From assembly GCF_030317145.1 (NCBI RefSeq), contig NZ_JASZYE010000007.1, positions 1-64,000 of the forward strand: 64,000 bases of DNA. The letters run 5' to 3'. The notes beneath the pieces were generated by a model. It had not been told where the DNA came from, searched no databases, and worked only from the letters and a program-made list of their open reading frames with translations. Positions within the stretch are counted from its first letter, which is position 1. Every line of letters begins with the position of its first letter. Of this stretch, positions 53,438 through 63,146 are shown piece after piece. A program made the translations under genes and the position numbers. This stretch comes from Variovorax flavidus. Lineage in GTDB: Bacteria > Pseudomonadota > Gammaproteobacteria > Burkholderiales > Burkholderiaceae_C.

Positions 53438-54439
53438 TCAGCCCAGCAGGCGCGCCAGGGTCAGCAGCGCGAGCAGCACCATCCACATCACGACCGACCG
53501 CCAGACCAGGCCGACCACGCTGCGCAGGTGCGCAGGCTCGGGCTCGCGTCCCGGCGTGCTCCCGCTGTCGGGACCGCGCCCACCCACGAACGACTCACCG
53601 GCCTGAGCGCGCGGCAGCGGATCGGTGATCGGCATCACGCTCAGCGCGCCGCCTCCGAGCCGGACGTTCACGGCACCCGAGGTGGCAGCGAGGATCACGC
53701 CGTCGTTCTCGTTCGGAAAGCGCCGTGCGTCGTTGCGCCAGCAATCGATCGCCTCTTCGAAGCTGCCGACCACGGCGAAGCCCAATGCGGTGATGCGCGC
53801 GGGCAGCCAGTCGATCACACCCCACGCACGGTCAGCGGCCTGCTGCACCCAGATGCTGGACGGCTGCGTCGACGCGCCATTCTTGTGCGCCCAGTAGCGC
53901 GACACGAATTCGCTCATGCGGTAGAAGACCGCGCCCGCGGGCCCGAGGCCGACGGCCGCAAGAATCGAGAACCATGCGAGCACGCCAAAGACGTGCCGGT
54001 GCGCGGCGATCACGGAGTGCTCGATCACATGCCGCACGATCTCGCTGCGTGGCAGGTTGGCCGCGTCGACATGCTGCCAATGCGCGAGCAGTGAGCGCGC
54101 AAGCGCCTCGTCGCCTTCGTCGAGCGCGTCGCGAATGCCGGTGAAGTGGTGGCTGAACTGACGGAAGCCCAGCGTGACGTAGAGGATCGCAATGCTCCAC
54201 AGCACCGCGAATGGCAGTCCGAGCGTGAGGATCAGGAGCCAATGCACGGCCAGCGCCAGCAGGGTCGGCACGAAGACAGCGAGCGACCAGGCCACCCAGC
54301 CATGGTTCGGCTTGCCGGCGTCGAAGTTGCGGCTGGTCCACCGCGTCCAGGCGAGCACGCCGCCGTACACGGGGTTGTGATACGCAAGCGGACGCACCTG
54401 CTCGATCAGCAACGCACACAGGATGGCAAAGAAGCTCAT
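53438..54439 (-). CDS. CobD/CbiB-family membrane protein
   Basis: A 333-residue polytopic membrane protein related to cobalamin-biosynthesis protein CobD/CbiB. About four hydrophobic segments are seen (FFAILCALLIEQ, WSLAVFVPTLLALAVHWLLILTLG, LWSIAILYVTLGF and the C-terminal VWRSVVMWMVLLALLTLARLL). RPLAYHNPVYGGVLAW is the recognised start. The usual cobalamin genes are absent from this window. It follows nudL as in other Burkholderiales, where it is annotated as CobD-like of unknown role. It may be a paralogue not involved in B12. Confidence 0.75.
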   Translation of the reverse strand: MSFFAILCALLIEQVRPLAYHNPVYGGVLAWTRWTSRNFDAGKPNHGWVAWSLAVFVPTLLALAVHWLLILTLGLPFAVLWSIAILYVTLGFRQFSHHFTGIRDALDEGDEALARSLLAHWQHVDAANLPRSEIVRHVIEHSVIAAHRHVFGVLAWFSILAAVGLGPAGAVFYRMSEFVSRYWAHKNGASTQPSSIWVQQAADRAWGVIDWLPARITALGFAVVGSFEEAIDCWRNDARRFPNENDGVILAATSGAVNVRLGGGALSVMPITDPLPRAQAGESFVGGRGPDSGSTPGREPEPAHLRSVVGLVWRSVVMWMVLLALLTLARLLG

Positions 54440-54513
54440 GAAAGGATTCTAGAACCCCAGGCTAGCCCGCTTCATGGGCCGTCCCACCCCCAGGCTTTGC
54501 GCACAGGGGGCCT

Positions 54514-55230
54514 CTATGCGCTCAGGAAGCGGTAGAGGTTGCGCAGCATGCCCGCCGTCGCTCCCCAGACATAGCGTTCGTGGGGGCCGTCCTGGTAGGG
54601 CATCGACAGCCATTCGCGCGACATCTGGTCGTCGCCGGTCAGTGAATGGCGGCGGTGGTTCGCCGGGTTCATCAGGAAGCCGAAGGGCACTTCGAAGGCT
54701 TCCGCGACCTCGAACGGATTGATGTTGAGTTCGAAGTCCGGCCGCACGAGCGCAACGACCGGCGTCACGATGAAGGAAGTGATGGTCGTGTACGTCGGCA
54801 GGCTGCCCAGGACTTCGATGTACTCGGCCGACAGGCCGACCTCTTCCCAGGCCTCCCGCAGCGCGGCAGCGGCGATGTTCGCGTCCTCGGGGTCGACCCG
54901 ACCGCCGGGAAACGCCACCTGGCCCGAATGCGTCGACAGGTTCGTGGTGCGCTCGGTCAGCAGGACGGTAGGCTCGTCCCGCATCACGATGGGAATGAGC
55001 ACGGCCGCCTGTGCAGGCGGCCGGTCGAGCAGGCGCGGCTCGCGCCGCATCTCGGGTGTCCACGCAGGCGGCGTGGCGAAGCGCGCGCGCAGGGCGCGCG
55101 CGCTGAGGCGGTCGTTGGCGACCGCAGGCAGCCCGGTATCGATCCCGCTCACCGGCACCTCTCGCGGATCGAAGGACTGCAACACCGGCGGGATGACGGC
55201 ATTGATGGTTTCGACGGGAGAAGCGCGCAT
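54514..55230 (-). CDS. NUDIX CoA pyrophosphatase (NudL-like)
   Basis: A 238-residue Nudix hydrolase. The Nudix box is GGRVDPEDANIAAAALREAWEEVGL, which fits Gx5Ex7REUxEExGU. An upstream NLSTHSGQVAFPGG segment is typical of CoA-type members, which cleave CoA and derivatives into 4'-phosphopantetheine and 3',5'-ADP. The start MRASPVETINA is chosen because the open frame beyond has no family match. The distance to the CobD-like gene is 74 bp. Confidence 0.87.
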   Translation of the reverse strand: MRASPVETINAVIPPVLQSFDPREVPVSGIDTGLPAVANDRLSARALRARFATPPAWTPEMRREPRLLDRPPAQAAVLIPIVMRDEPTVLLTERTTNLSTHSGQVAFPGGRVDPEDANIAAAALREAWEEVGLSAEYIEVLGSLPTYTTITSFIVTPVVALVRPDFELNINPFEVAEAFEVPFGFLMNPANHRRHSLTGDDQMSREWLSMPYQDGPHERYVWGATAGMLRNLYRFLSA

Positions 55231-55351
55231 GGACGATGAGTGGGTAGTCAAGAAAATACTTACTGAGTTAAACGGTGCAAGAACCGCGCGCGGATGACAC
55301 GCGGCCCCCAAACAAAATCACGATCGCCTCGCTGCATGGAGGCACCAATGC

Positions 55352-55379
55352 AAAAAGCCGCCTCGAACGGCGGCTTTTT
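55352..55379 (-). terminator. Rho-independent terminator after rplS
   Basis: AAAAAGCCGCC-tcgaac-GGCGGCTTTTT is a strong 11-bp stem (6 GC pairs plus A/T run). On the minus strand it ends in TTTTTGC, ending the rpsP-rimM-trmD-rplS transcript; on the plus strand it likewise ends in CTTTTTG. It is bidirectional in form. Confidence 0.9.
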
Positions 55380-55399
55380 GCGCGACAAGCGGACGCTGC

Positions 55400-55783
55400 T
55401 TACTGAGCGGCCGACGCTGCCGACGACTTGCCCGGCAGCTTTTCCTTGATGCGCGCCGAGCGGCCGCTGCGATCGCGGAGGTAGTACAGCTTGGCGCGGC
55501 GCACATCGCCACGACGCTTGACTTCGATGCTGGCGATCAGCGGGCTGTAGGTCTGGAACGTGCGTTCCACGCCTTCACCGCTGGAGATCTTGCGCACCGT
55601 GAAGCCGCTGTTGAGGCCGCGATTGCGCTTGGCGATCACGACGCCTTCGTAGGCCTGCAAACGCTTGCGGTTGCCTTCGACGACTTTCACGCTGACGATG
55701 ACCGTGTCACCGGGCATGAAATCGGGGATCTTCTTGTCGAGGCGGGCGATTTCTTCCTGCTCGAGGGTCTGGATGAGGTTCAT
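55400..55783 (-). CDS. rplS: 50S ribosomal protein L19
   Basis: A 127-residue L19, located at the interface of the 30S and 50S subunits. [22 protein letters not shown] and [21 protein letters not shown] are the conserved core; [21 protein letters not shown] is the family end, with a short SSAASAAQ tail. The ATG starts [13 protein letters not shown]. It is the last gene of the ribosomal/tRNA-modification operon and has a terminator just after it. Confidence 0.97.
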   Translation of the reverse strand: MNLIQTLEQEEIARLDKKIPDFMPGDTVIVSVKVVEGNRKRLQAYEGVVIAKRNRGLNSGFTVRKISSGEGVERTFQTYSPLIASIEVKRRGDVRRAKLYYLRDRSGRSARIKEKLPGKSSAASAAQ

Positions 55784-55883
55784 GATTTCCTGGATTTCGA
55801 TCGTGTCCACGCTACACAAAAGGCGCCTTGTTCGAGAGTGTCGATTGCCGGCGCGGCTGGGCAGAGGATCGGGGAACCGAGGA

Positions 55884-56630
55884 TTATAGCTTTTTTTGAA
55901 GCGTCTTCTCGTCCGCCGCACTGAGCCTGCCCGCGCTTCGGGCCGCATCGATGAGATCGGGGCGCCTGGCGCGGGTGATGAGCAGCCGCTGGTCGCGGCG
56001 CCAGCGCTCGATCTGGACGTGGTGGCCGGACATCAATGCAGCGGGCACGCCCTCGCCGCGCCATTGCTCGGGGCGCGTGTAATGGGGACAGTCGAGCAGG
56101 CCGTCCAGCGCTGGGTTGAAGCTGTCCTGAACATGGCTGGCTTCATCGCCCAGCACGCCGGGCTGCAGTCGCGCGACCGCGTCCAACAAGGCTATGGCTG
56201 CAATCTCGCCGCCCGAAAGCACGAAATCGCCGAGGCTGATCTGGTGCGTGACCCTCGCATCGATGAAGCGCTGGTCGATGCCCTCGTAGCGGCCGCACAC
56301 CAATACGGCCCCCTCGCCGGCCGACCAGCTTTCGACCGCCTCATGACGCAAGGTCTCGCCGATCGGGGAGAACAGCACGACAGGCGCGGGAGCGCCTCGT
56401 GCGGCCAGCGCCGCATCGAGGCACGCCGACAGCGGCTCGGCCATCATGACCATGCCGGGACCGCCGCCAAAGGGCCGATCGTCCACTCGCCGGTAGTTGC
56501 CCCCGGCGAAGTCGCGCGGATTCCACAGCACGACCTCGACCTGCTTCGATTCGTACGCGCGGCGCGTCACGCCGCTCGCGCAGAACGGCGCGAACAGTTC
56601 GGGAAACAGTGTGAGAACGTCGAAGCGCAT
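55884..56630 (-). CDS. trmD: tRNA (guanine-N1)-methyltransferase TrmD
   Basis: A 248-residue SPOUT-fold methyltransferase that makes m1G37 in tRNAs reading CNN codons. [13 protein letters not shown] at the start, the [13 protein letters not shown] loop, the [15 protein letters not shown] knot motif and the [18 protein letters not shown] segment are all standard. It follows rimM by 22 bp. About 100 bp to rplS gives a small gap. Confidence 0.97.
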   Translation of the reverse strand: MRFDVLTLFPELFAPFCASGVTRRAYESKQVEVVLWNPRDFAGGNYRRVDDRPFGGGPGMVMMAEPLSACLDAALAARGAPAPVVLFSPIGETLRHEAVESWSAGEGAVLVCGRYEGIDQRFIDARVTHQISLGDFVLSGGEIAAIALLDAVARLQPGVLGDEASHVQDSFNPALDGLLDCPHYTRPEQWRGEGVPAALMSGHHVQIERWRRDQRLLITRARRPDLIDAARSAGRLSAADEKTLQKKL

Positions 56631-56652
56631 GAAGGCGCCGAACCGGCCCAGG

Positions 56653-57207
56653 TCAGTAGTCGGGTTGCCAGTCGACAGTGATCAGCCGACCTGCCAGATC
56701 GACCTTGTCGACGAAAGCCGAGACGAAGGGAACCATGCGTTCGACCGGCTTTCCGCCCTCTTCGGCGTCAAGCACCAGCGTCGTCTGCGGGCCGCTGGCG
56801 AGCAACTCGCGCACGGTGCCCAGCGCTACACCCTCGCGATTCACGACCGCGAGGCCGATCAGGTCGACCCAGTAGTACTCGTCGTCGCCTGCGGTCGGAA
56901 AGCTCGACCGGGGCACGAAGACGCGCGCACCGCGAAGTGCTTCGGCCGCGTTGCGGTCCGGCACGTCCTCGGACGAGGCGACGATGCAATCGGAATGTTC
57001 CTTGGCTTCGCGGATGGCGAGCCTGAACGCACGGCCCGTTGCTGCGCCCGGAGGCTGCAGGAACCAGCGCTTGGAAGAAAAAAGCGCCTCGGGCTGGGCG
57101 CTGTGGGGCAGGACCTTGAACCAGCCCTTGATGCCCCAGGCGTCGGCGATGCGCGCCACTTCGATCGCATCCGCCGGCAATTCGGCGGTTTCGAGGGTGG
57201 GCAGCAT
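56653..57207 (-). CDS. rimM: 16S rRNA processing protein RimM
   Basis: A 184-residue 30S maturation factor with an N-terminal beta-barrel ([22 protein letters not shown]) and a C-terminal PRC-barrel domain ([28 protein letters not shown]). It binds S19 and assists assembly of the 30S head. It follows rpsP by 15 bp. Two tryptophans in the first domain and the [22 protein letters not shown] end are conserved in relatives. Confidence 0.95.
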   Translation of the reverse strand: MLPTLETAELPADAIEVARIADAWGIKGWFKVLPHSAQPEALFSSKRWFLQPPGAATGRAFRLAIREAKEHSDCIVASSEDVPDRNAAEALRGARVFVPRSSFPTAGDDEYYWVDLIGLAVVNREGVALGTVRELLASGPQTTLVLDAEEGGKPVERMVPFVSAFVDKVDLAGRLITVDWQPDY

Positions 57208-57222
57208 CGCCGGGCCGGCGGC

Positions 57223-57486
57223 TTAGGCAGCCGCCTTGGGGGCGGCAGCCGCGGCCTGCTTGATCAGGCGGGTCACCGTCGGGGAAGCTTGAGCGCCAAC
57301 GCTCTTCCAGTAGGTCAGGCGATCCTGCGCAATGCGGATGCTTTCTTCATTTTCCTTGGCGGTCGGGTTGTAGAAACCCAGGCGCTCGATGAAACGGCCA
57401 TCGCGGCGAACGCGCTTGTCCGACACGACGATGTTGAAAAACGGACGGCCTTTGGAACCGCCGCGGGAGAGTCGAATGACGACCAT
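57223..57486 (-). CDS. rpsP: 30S ribosomal protein S16
   Basis: An 87-residue S16 heading the rpsP-rimM-trmD-rplS operon. [21 protein letters not shown] and [15 protein letters not shown] are conserved; the tail is Ala/Lys-rich. A 165-bp gap to the divergent GNAT gene contains the operon promoter; no clear leader structure is seen. Confidence 0.97.
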   Translation of the reverse strand: MVVIRLSRGGSKGRPFFNIVVSDKRVRRDGRFIERLGFYNPTAKENEESIRIAQDRLTYWKSVGAQASPTVTRLIKQAAAAAPKAAA

Positions 57487-57651
57487 GATTTATCCTTCGG
57501 GTGGTGCAGCAAACCCGAAAAGGTTCGCCCACAGTGTTCTTCCAGCGTCGAGACACGCGACATGGCCACCCGGCCAGCGACACGCTGAAAAGCCCACGAT
57601 TATAGCCCGCACTCCATTTTTCCCATCCTTGGCCTCGCCAAGCGTTCCTGA

Positions 57652-58173
57652 ATGACCCTGATCCGACCCAGCCGCGACGAAGATGTCGCCGCCATCACCG
57701 CCATCTATTCCCACCATGTGCTGCACGGCACAGGCACCTTCGAAACCGAACCGCCGACCGCCAGCGACATGGCGGCCCGCCGGACCGACGTCCTCTCCAA
57801 GAACCTCCCCTACCTCGTTGCAGAACGCGACGGCGAGCTCCTCGGCTTCGCCTACTGCAACTGGTTCAAGCCGCGTCCCGCCTACCGCTTCTCGGCCGAA
57901 GATTCGATCTACCTCGCCGACGGCGCGCGCGGGCAAGGCCTCGGCGCCATCCTGCTGGCCGCACTCGCCCAAGCCGCCGAATCCGTCGGCGTGCGCAAGC
58001 TGATCGCAGTGATCGGCGATTCCGCCAACGCAGGTTCCATCGGCGTGCACCGCGCGCAAGGCTTCAGCCACGTGGGCGTGCTGAAGGACTGCGGCTGGAA
58101 GTTCGGCGAGTGGCGCGACGTCGTGCTGATGGAAAAGGTATTGGGCGAAGGCAGCTCGACCCGACCCGAATGA
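57652..58173 (+). CDS. GNAT-family N-acetyltransferase (phosphinothricin/methionine sulfone type)
   Basis: A 173-residue acetyltransferase of the Pat/MnaT group, which N-acetylates amino-acid analogues using acetyl-CoA. IRPSRDEDVAAITAIYSHHVLHGTGTFE is the family start. The acetyl-CoA motif A is GARGQGLGAILLAAL, with AVIGDSANAGSIGVHRAQGF behind it. Divergent from rpsP. It probably detoxifies amino-acid-like compounds such as methionine sulfoximine. Confidence 0.9.
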   Translation: MTLIRPSRDEDVAAITAIYSHHVLHGTGTFETEPPTASDMAARRTDVLSKNLPYLVAERDGELLGFAYCNWFKPRPAYRFSAEDSIYLADGARGQGLGAILLAALAQAAESVGVRKLIAVIGDSANAGSIGVHRAQGFSHVGVLKDCGWKFGEWRDVVLMEKVLGEGSSTRPE

Positions 58174-58622
58174 AAAACAAGACCGTGGCTGCGTGGCTGG
58201 CCTTCCTGGGCGGCCCGCTGGGGCTGCACTGCTTTTATCTTCGCGGCTTTTCGAGCCTGCCCGGATGGCTGCTCCCGATTCCGACTGCTCTCGGGCTGTA
58301 CGGCATCGAGCGCATCCGCCTTCATGGCCTCGACGACGGCTTGAGTTGGGCACTGGTCCCGCTGCTCGGCTTCACCATCTCCGGCTGCGCGCTCACCGCC
58401 ATCGTGTATGGATTGATGTCGCCGGAAAAATGGAACGCCCGCTACAACCCGGGGCGTGCCGACAGCGCGGACACCACGGCGGGCAATACGAACTGGCTCA
58501 CCATCGGCGCGGTCGTCCTGGCACTGTTCTTCGGCAGCACCATCCTGATGGCCAGCCTGGCATTCAGCTTCCAGCGCTACTTCGAGCACGAGATCGAAGC
58601 GGGCCGGAAGATCTCGCAATAG
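58170..58622 (+). CDS. Small membrane protein, TM2-like
   Basis: A 150-residue protein with three or four hydrophobic segments: VAAWLAFLGGPLGLHCFYL, LPGWLLPIPTALGLYG, WALVPLLGFTISGCALTAIVYGL and LTIGAVVLALFFGSTILMASLAF. The first segment with LGLHCFYLRG resembles the TM2 domain (G-x-H-xFYLG). Its ATG overlaps the GNAT stop by 4 bp, so the two are likely co-translated. Function unknown. Confidence 0.75.
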   Translation: MKNKTVAAWLAFLGGPLGLHCFYLRGFSSLPGWLLPIPTALGLYGIERIRLHGLDDGLSWALVPLLGFTISGCALTAIVYGLMSPEKWNARYNPGRADSADTTAGNTNWLTIGAVVLALFFGSTILMASLAFSFQRYFEHEIEAGRKISQ

Positions 58623-58626
58623 CCGA

Positions 58627-59637
58627 TCAGAAGACCTGGATACCGATCCAGTAGGCGATCGCGGCGACGAAGGCCGAGGCCGGGATCGTGAAGATCCAGG
58701 CCCACACGATGTTGCCGGCCACGCCCCAGCGTACCGCGCTTGCGCGCTGTGCCGAGCCCACGCCGACGATGGCGCCGGTGATGGTGTGCGTCGTCGACAC
58801 CGGAATGCCCAACGCCGTCGCGAAGAACAGCGTCAATGCCCCGCCGGTTTCAGCGCAGAAACCGCCCACGGGCTTGAGCTTGGTGATCTTCTGCCCCATG
58901 GTCTTGACGATGCGCCAGCCCCCGAACATGGTGCCGAGCGCGATGGCGGTGTAGCAACTCACGATCGTCCAGGTCGGCGGCGCAGCCGCGTCGGCGGCGG
59001 CGTAGCCGGTGGCGATCAGCAGCATCCAGATGATGCCGATGGTCTTCTGCGCGTCGTTACCGCCATGGCCCAGGCTGTAGGCGCCTGCGGAGACCAATTG
59101 CAGCCGCCGGAACCACCGGTCCACGCGCGACGGCGTGGAGCGCCTGAAGGTCCAGGCCACCACGACCATCATCATCGAGCCCAGCAGGAAGCCCAGAAGC
59201 GGCGAAACGAAGATGAACGCCACCGTCTTCCAGATGCCCGAGGCGATCAACGCGCCCGAGCCCGCCTTGGCGATCACCGCGCCCACGATGCCGCCGATCA
59301 GCGCATGCGACGAACTGCTGGGAATGCCGTAGTACCACGTGACGAGGTTCCAGCTGATCGCGCCGACGAGCGAGCCGAAGACGACGTGCACGTCGACGAT
59401 TCCCGGCTGCACGATGCCCTTACCGATCGTCGCAGCCACGCTCAGGTGGAACACGAAGATCGCGACCAGGTTGAAGAAGGCCGCAAAAACGACCGCCTGG
59501 CCGGGCTTGAGAACACCGGTCGACACGACGGTGGCGATCGAATTCGCCGCGTCGTGAAATCCGTTCATGAAGTCGAAGGCGATGGCCAGCGCGACCAGCA
59601 CCACTACCACCCAGAGGGCGACCTGCACCGTTTCCAT
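58627..59637 (-). CDS. PiT-family inorganic phosphate transporter
   Basis: A 336-residue low-affinity phosphate/metal-phosphate symporter. The duplicated family signature appears as GFHDAANSIATVVSTGVL near the N terminus and as GVSTTHTITGAIVGVGSA-like text near the C terminus (preceded by IPVSTTHTITG). About ten membrane segments fit the family. It is the second gene after the DUF47 protein (15 bp apart), the usual Pit-DUF47 pair. Confidence 0.95.
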   Translation of the reverse strand: METVQVALWVVVVLVALAIAFDFMNGFHDAANSIATVVSTGVLKPGQAVVFAAFFNLVAIFVFHLSVAATIGKGIVQPGIVDVHVVFGSLVGAISWNLVTWYYGIPSSSSHALIGGIVGAVIAKAGSGALIASGIWKTVAFIFVSPLLGFLLGSMMMVVVAWTFRRSTPSRVDRWFRRLQLVSAGAYSLGHGGNDAQKTIGIIWMLLIATGYAAADAAAPPTWTIVSCYTAIALGTMFGGWRIVKTMGQKITKLKPVGGFCAETGGALTLFFATALGIPVSTTHTITGAIVGVGSAQRASAVRWGVAGNIVWAWIFTIPASAFVAAIAYWIGIQVF

Positions 59638-59652
59638 TCGAAGCCCGCGGTA

Positions 59653-60297
59653 TCAGGAGTTCTCGAGGACGATGCCCTCGATCACGTTGGCGACGTCTTC
59701 GCACTTGTCGGTGATCGTTTCGAGCAGCTCGTAGATGGCCTTGAGCTTGATGACCTCGCGCACGTCCGGCTCTTCGCGGAACAGCTTGCTCATCGCGCTG
59801 CGCATCACGCGGTCGGCGTCCGACTCGAGCCGGTCGATTTCTTCGCAGGTCTTGAGCGTCGCCTCGGCCGTTGCCGGATCGGTGATCTTGCCGAGGAACT
59901 TGACCGCGTCCTTCACCCTTTCGCAGCACTTCACGCTGAGCATGGTGAGGCGTGTGATTTCCTCGGTCATGTGACGCACGTCGTAGAGCGCCATGGTTTC
60001 AGCCGAATCCTGGATCAGGTCGGCCACGTCGTCCATCGTGTTGATCAGCTTGTGGATCTGCTCACGATCGATCGGCGTGATGAAGGTCTTGTGGATCAGG
60101 CGGTTGACGTCATGCGTCACGCGATCCGCCGCACGCTCTGCGTTGTCGACATCGCGGTTGTACTGCTCGCGCAGGTGCAGATCGTTGTAATTGGCCACCA
60201 GATGTTCGAAGGCGCGCGCGGCTTCGACGATACGGTCGGCGTGCTGATTGAACATCTCGAAAAAATTCCCCTCGCGGGGCAGCAGCTTGCCGAACAT
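59653..60297 (-). CDS. DUF47 PhoU-like Pit accessory protein
   Basis: A 214-residue all-helical protein related to PhoU (DUF47). MFGKLLPREGNFFEMFNQHADRIVEAAR starts the family. Charged repeats with E-x-x-A-D patterns (EQYNRDVDNAERAADRVTHDV and TCEEIDRLESDADRVMR) may bind metal clusters as in PhoU. It is encoded just before the phosphate transporter and probably regulates it. Confidence 0.9.
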   Translation of the reverse strand: MFGKLLPREGNFFEMFNQHADRIVEAARAFEHLVANYNDLHLREQYNRDVDNAERAADRVTHDVNRLIHKTFITPIDREQIHKLINTMDDVADLIQDSAETMALYDVRHMTEEITRLTMLSVKCCERVKDAVKFLGKITDPATAEATLKTCEEIDRLESDADRVMRSAMSKLFREEPDVREVIKLKAIYELLETITDKCEDVANVIEGIVLENS

Positions 60298-60390
60298 GGC
60301 GCTCTCCTGGGTTCGCGGTGGTCACAGCGCAGATGTGTGACACCTTCGTGAAAAACCGCGCAAGTGTAATGGGCGGGCCTGAACGCGCTC

Positions 60391-60849
60391 TCAGAGCCGC
60401 TCGATCCGTTGGTCGGCCACGTGGGCGATCTGCTCGCTCGTGACTTGATCCGGCGCGATTTCGGCGAGCGGCAAGAGCACGAATGCGCGTTCGTTCATGC
60501 GCGGATGCGGAAGCGTGAGCGTTTCGGTTTCCATCGCGACGTCGCCGTGGCGCAGCAGGTCGAGATCGAGGGTGCGCGGCGCATTCCGGTAGGGGCGCTG
60601 GCGGCCTGCAACGGCCTCCAGGCGGTGGAGTTCGGCCAGCAGCGCGTGCGGGTCGAGGGCCGTCTCCAGCGCCACGACGGCGTTGATGAAATCCGGGCCC
60701 GTCGCATCGACCGGAGCTGTCCTGTAAAGCGACGAACGCTCAGTCACGCGTGTTTCCGGCAAGGCTGCGAGCTCGGCCATGGCTCGCTCCACGGTCTCGC
60801 GCGCGTCGCCGAGGTTGGCGCCGATCGCGACGTACGCCCGTGCGGTCAT
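60391..60849 (-). CDS. folK: HPPK (2-amino-4-hydroxy-6-hydroxymethyldihydropteridine pyrophosphokinase)
   Basis: A 152-residue folate enzyme transferring pyrophosphate from ATP to the pterin. AYVAIGANLGD at the start, DFINAVVALET, and the signature RPYRNAPRTLDLDLL are clear. The ATG overlaps no gene upstream, but the pcnB stop overlaps its start by 4 bp, so pcnB-folK is an operon, as in E. coli. Confidence 0.95.
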   Translation of the reverse strand: MTARAYVAIGANLGDARETVERAMAELAALPETRVTERSSLYRTAPVDATGPDFINAVVALETALDPHALLAELHRLEAVAGRQRPYRNAPRTLDLDLLRHGDVAMETETLTLPHPRMNERAFVLLPLAEIAPDQVTSEQIAHVADQRIERL

Positions 60850-62429
60850 TCCGCGGAGGCGCCGCTGCCGGCCTCCCCGCCGCCGGTGCGCGGCTTGCGG
60901 CGACGGCGGCGCTTGCGCGGTGCGGAGGCGATCTCGCCGTCCGGCGGCAGCGCCGGTTCGGCCTCCGCCTTGGGCGCAGCCGCCCGATGGCCGGGCGACG
61001 AATCCGCCTGCGCGCGCGCCGGCACGCGTTGGCGCGTCTTCTTCTGCTGTTCGTCGCGCACCTGGTCCATCAGGTCCTGGCGGCGAACGTCATCGGCGGT
61101 GCTGAATTCCTGCCACCACTCCGCAATCGCCTCGCCGACTTCGCCGACGTCCGCACGCAGCCGCATGAAGTCGAAGGCCGCACGGAAACGGGCCTGATCG
61201 ACCAGGCTGTACGGCGTGGCACCGCTGCGCTTGTCGAAGCGCGGCTGCATCATCCAGATCTCGCGCATGTCGGCCGCCAGCTTGCCGCGGCCCGAGACGT
61301 CGCCGATGCGGGCGTTGAACACATCGTCGATGGCATCCTGCAGCGCCGGGAAAGGGGCTTGCGGGCGCTGGCCGTGCCGCGAATCCATGCGTTGCGCCCA
61401 GCCGTCGCGCACGTCCGCCCACAGCACGCAGGCCAGCAGGAAGCTCGGCGCCACGGGCTTGCCTTCGCCGACGCGGCGGTCGGTGTCGACCAAGGCTGCG
61501 TTGACGAAGGGTTGCTCGGCGCGCTCCACCACGACATCGAGCAATGGATAGATGCCTGTCGCGAGGCCCAGCTTGCGCAGTTGCGCCACGGTCGCGACGG
61601 CATGCCCGGTCTGCAGCAACTTGAGCATCTCGTCGAACAGGCGGCTTTGCGGCACGTCGGCCAGTAGCCGGCTCGACTCGACCAGCGGCGCCGCCGTCTT
61701 GGGTTCGAGCTTGAAGCCCAGCGCAGCCAGCTTGGCCGAAAAACGGATCGCGCGAATGATGCGCACCGGGTCTTCGCGATAGCGCGTGATCGGGTCGCCG
61801 ATCATGCGCAGCGTGAGCTTCTTCGCGTCCTTGATGCCGTTGTGATAGTCGACCACGATCTGGCTGGCCGGGTCGTAGTACATCGCGTTGACGGTGAAGT
61901 CGCGTCGCGCCGCGTCTTCTTCCTGCGGGCCCCACACGTTGTCGCGCAACACGCGGCCGCTGGCGTCCACGGCATGCTTCATGCCGGCGAGCTCGCCCTT
62001 GCTGGTGCGTTCGTTGCCGGCCACCTGTTCGGCGCCTGCGCTGTCCATGTAGGCGCGGAAGGTCGAGACCTCGATCACCTCGTGGTCGCGCCCGCGCCCG
62101 TACACCACGTGCACGATGCGAAAGCGCCGGCCGATGATGAAGGCCCGACGGAACAGGCTCTTGACCTGCTCGGGCGTGGCGTTGGTCGCAACGTCGAAGT
62201 CCTTGGGGCGCAGGCCCAGCAACAGATCTCGCACCGCGCCACCGACCACGTAGGCTTCGAAACCGGCACCCTGCAAGGTGGTGACCACGTTCTTCGCGCG
62301 CTCATCGACCAGTGCCGGGTCGATGCCGTGCACCGAGGCGTCGACCTCCTGGCGTTTGCCTAAACGGGCCTTGCCGAGCGGCGCATCGCCGGATTTGCCG
62401 AGGAGTTTGTCGATGAATTTCTTGATCAT
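60846..62429 (-). CDS. pcnB: Poly(A) polymerase I
   Basis: A 527-residue class II nucleotidyltransferase that adds poly(A) tails to RNA for degradation. YVVGGAVRDLLLGLRPKDFDVATNATPEQV contains the catalytic DxD. RRDFTVNAMYYDP and the DPVRIIRAIRFSAKL segment are typical of the family. The C-terminal tail is a long Arg/Lys-rich, low-complexity extension (RKRRRRRKPRTGGG), which should bind RNA. It overlaps folK by 4 bp. Confidence 0.94.
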   Translation of the reverse strand: MIKKFIDKLLGKSGDAPLGKARLGKRQEVDASVHGIDPALVDERAKNVVTTLQGAGFEAYVVGGAVRDLLLGLRPKDFDVATNATPEQVKSLFRRAFIIGRRFRIVHVVYGRGRDHEVIEVSTFRAYMDSAGAEQVAGNERTSKGELAGMKHAVDASGRVLRDNVWGPQEEDAARRDFTVNAMYYDPASQIVVDYHNGIKDAKKLTLRMIGDPITRYREDPVRIIRAIRFSAKLAALGFKLEPKTAAPLVESSRLLADVPQSRLFDEMLKLLQTGHAVATVAQLRKLGLATGIYPLLDVVVERAEQPFVNAALVDTDRRVGEGKPVAPSFLLACVLWADVRDGWAQRMDSRHGQRPQAPFPALQDAIDDVFNARIGDVSGRGKLAADMREIWMMQPRFDKRSGATPYSLVDQARFRAAFDFMRLRADVGEVGEAIAEWWQEFSTADDVRRQDLMDQVRDEQQKKTRQRVPARAQADSSPGHRAAAPKAEAEPALPPDGEIASAPRKRRRRRKPRTGGGEAGSGASAE

Positions 62430-62459
62430 TGGGAGGGTGGGTTCGGCGCGCAGGGCGTC

Positions 62460-63146
62460 CTATTCATTTTCGAGCATCGACCGGATCAGCGGGATGGTGA
62501 TCGCCCGCTGGGTCTGCAAGGCGTAGCCGTCGAGCTGCGTGAGCAGCTCCATCAGGCTTCCGAGGTCGCGGCTGAATCGATGCAGCATGTAGTCGAGCAC
62601 GTCGTCCGACAGCATCACGCCGCGGCTGTCCGCAGCGTGGCGCAGGACCGCGCGACGCTCGGTTTCGCTCAGCACCTGCAAGTGGAACACATGGCCCCAG
62701 CCGAGCCGCGTGCGCAAGTCCTCGCGCAGCGGCAGATCGGCCGGCGGCACGGCGCCCGCCGCGACGACGCCGCGCTGAAGGCTCTGGGCGTTGACGAACC
62801 AGTTGAAGGCCGCGTGCTGCTGGACCGCGGTGAAGAGATGCACATCGTCGAGCAGCACGGCACCCCATCGTTCGTCGAATTCAGGCGGATTCGACATCGC
62901 AGGAGTCAGCCAGCCGACGCCGGCACCCTGCTCGCGCAATGCGCCGCCGACGGCTTCGAGCAGATGGGACTTGCCGCAACCGCTGTCGCCCCAGAGATAG
63001 GTCGGCACCGGCGAATGGAGCGTGGGCGCGCGGGCATCGCCGACCCACAATGTCAGGTGCCGCAGCGCCGGCTCGTTCGGACCGGCGAAGAAGTCCGCGA
63101 GCGTCGGACCGGTCGCCAGGCCGATATCGAGCGCAAGTTGCTTCAT
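62460..63146 (-). CDS. hda: DnaA regulatory inactivator Hda
   Basis: A 228-residue DnaA-related AAA+ protein that binds the sliding clamp and stimulates hydrolysis of DnaA-bound ATP after initiation. The start MKQLALDIG carries a QLALD clamp-binding motif. The ATPase core has LWGDSGCGKSH (Walker A) and VLLDDVHLF (Walker B), and the final region with MELLTQLDGYALQTQRAITIPLIRSML resembles DnaA domain III. The gap to pcnB is 30 bp. Encoded next to purM on the opposite strand, as in other Burkholderiales. Confidence 0.93.
   Translation of the reverse strand: MKQLALDIGLATGPTLADFFAGPNEPALRHLTLWVGDARAPTLHSPVPTYLWGDSGCGKSHLLEAVGGALREQGAGVGWLTPAMSNPPEFDERWGAVLLDDVHLFTAVQQHAAFNWFVNAQSLQRGVVAAGAVPPADLPLREDLRTRLGWGHVFHLQVLSETERRAVLRHAADSRGVMLSDDVLDYMLHRFSRDLGSLMELLTQLDGYALQTQRAITIPLIRSMLENE

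Noticed and set aside
54474-54520. Possible fifth copy of the hairpin repeat near nudL
   Set aside because: Only a short CCCCCAGGCTTTGCGCA-like part resembles the repeat; the stems are missing.
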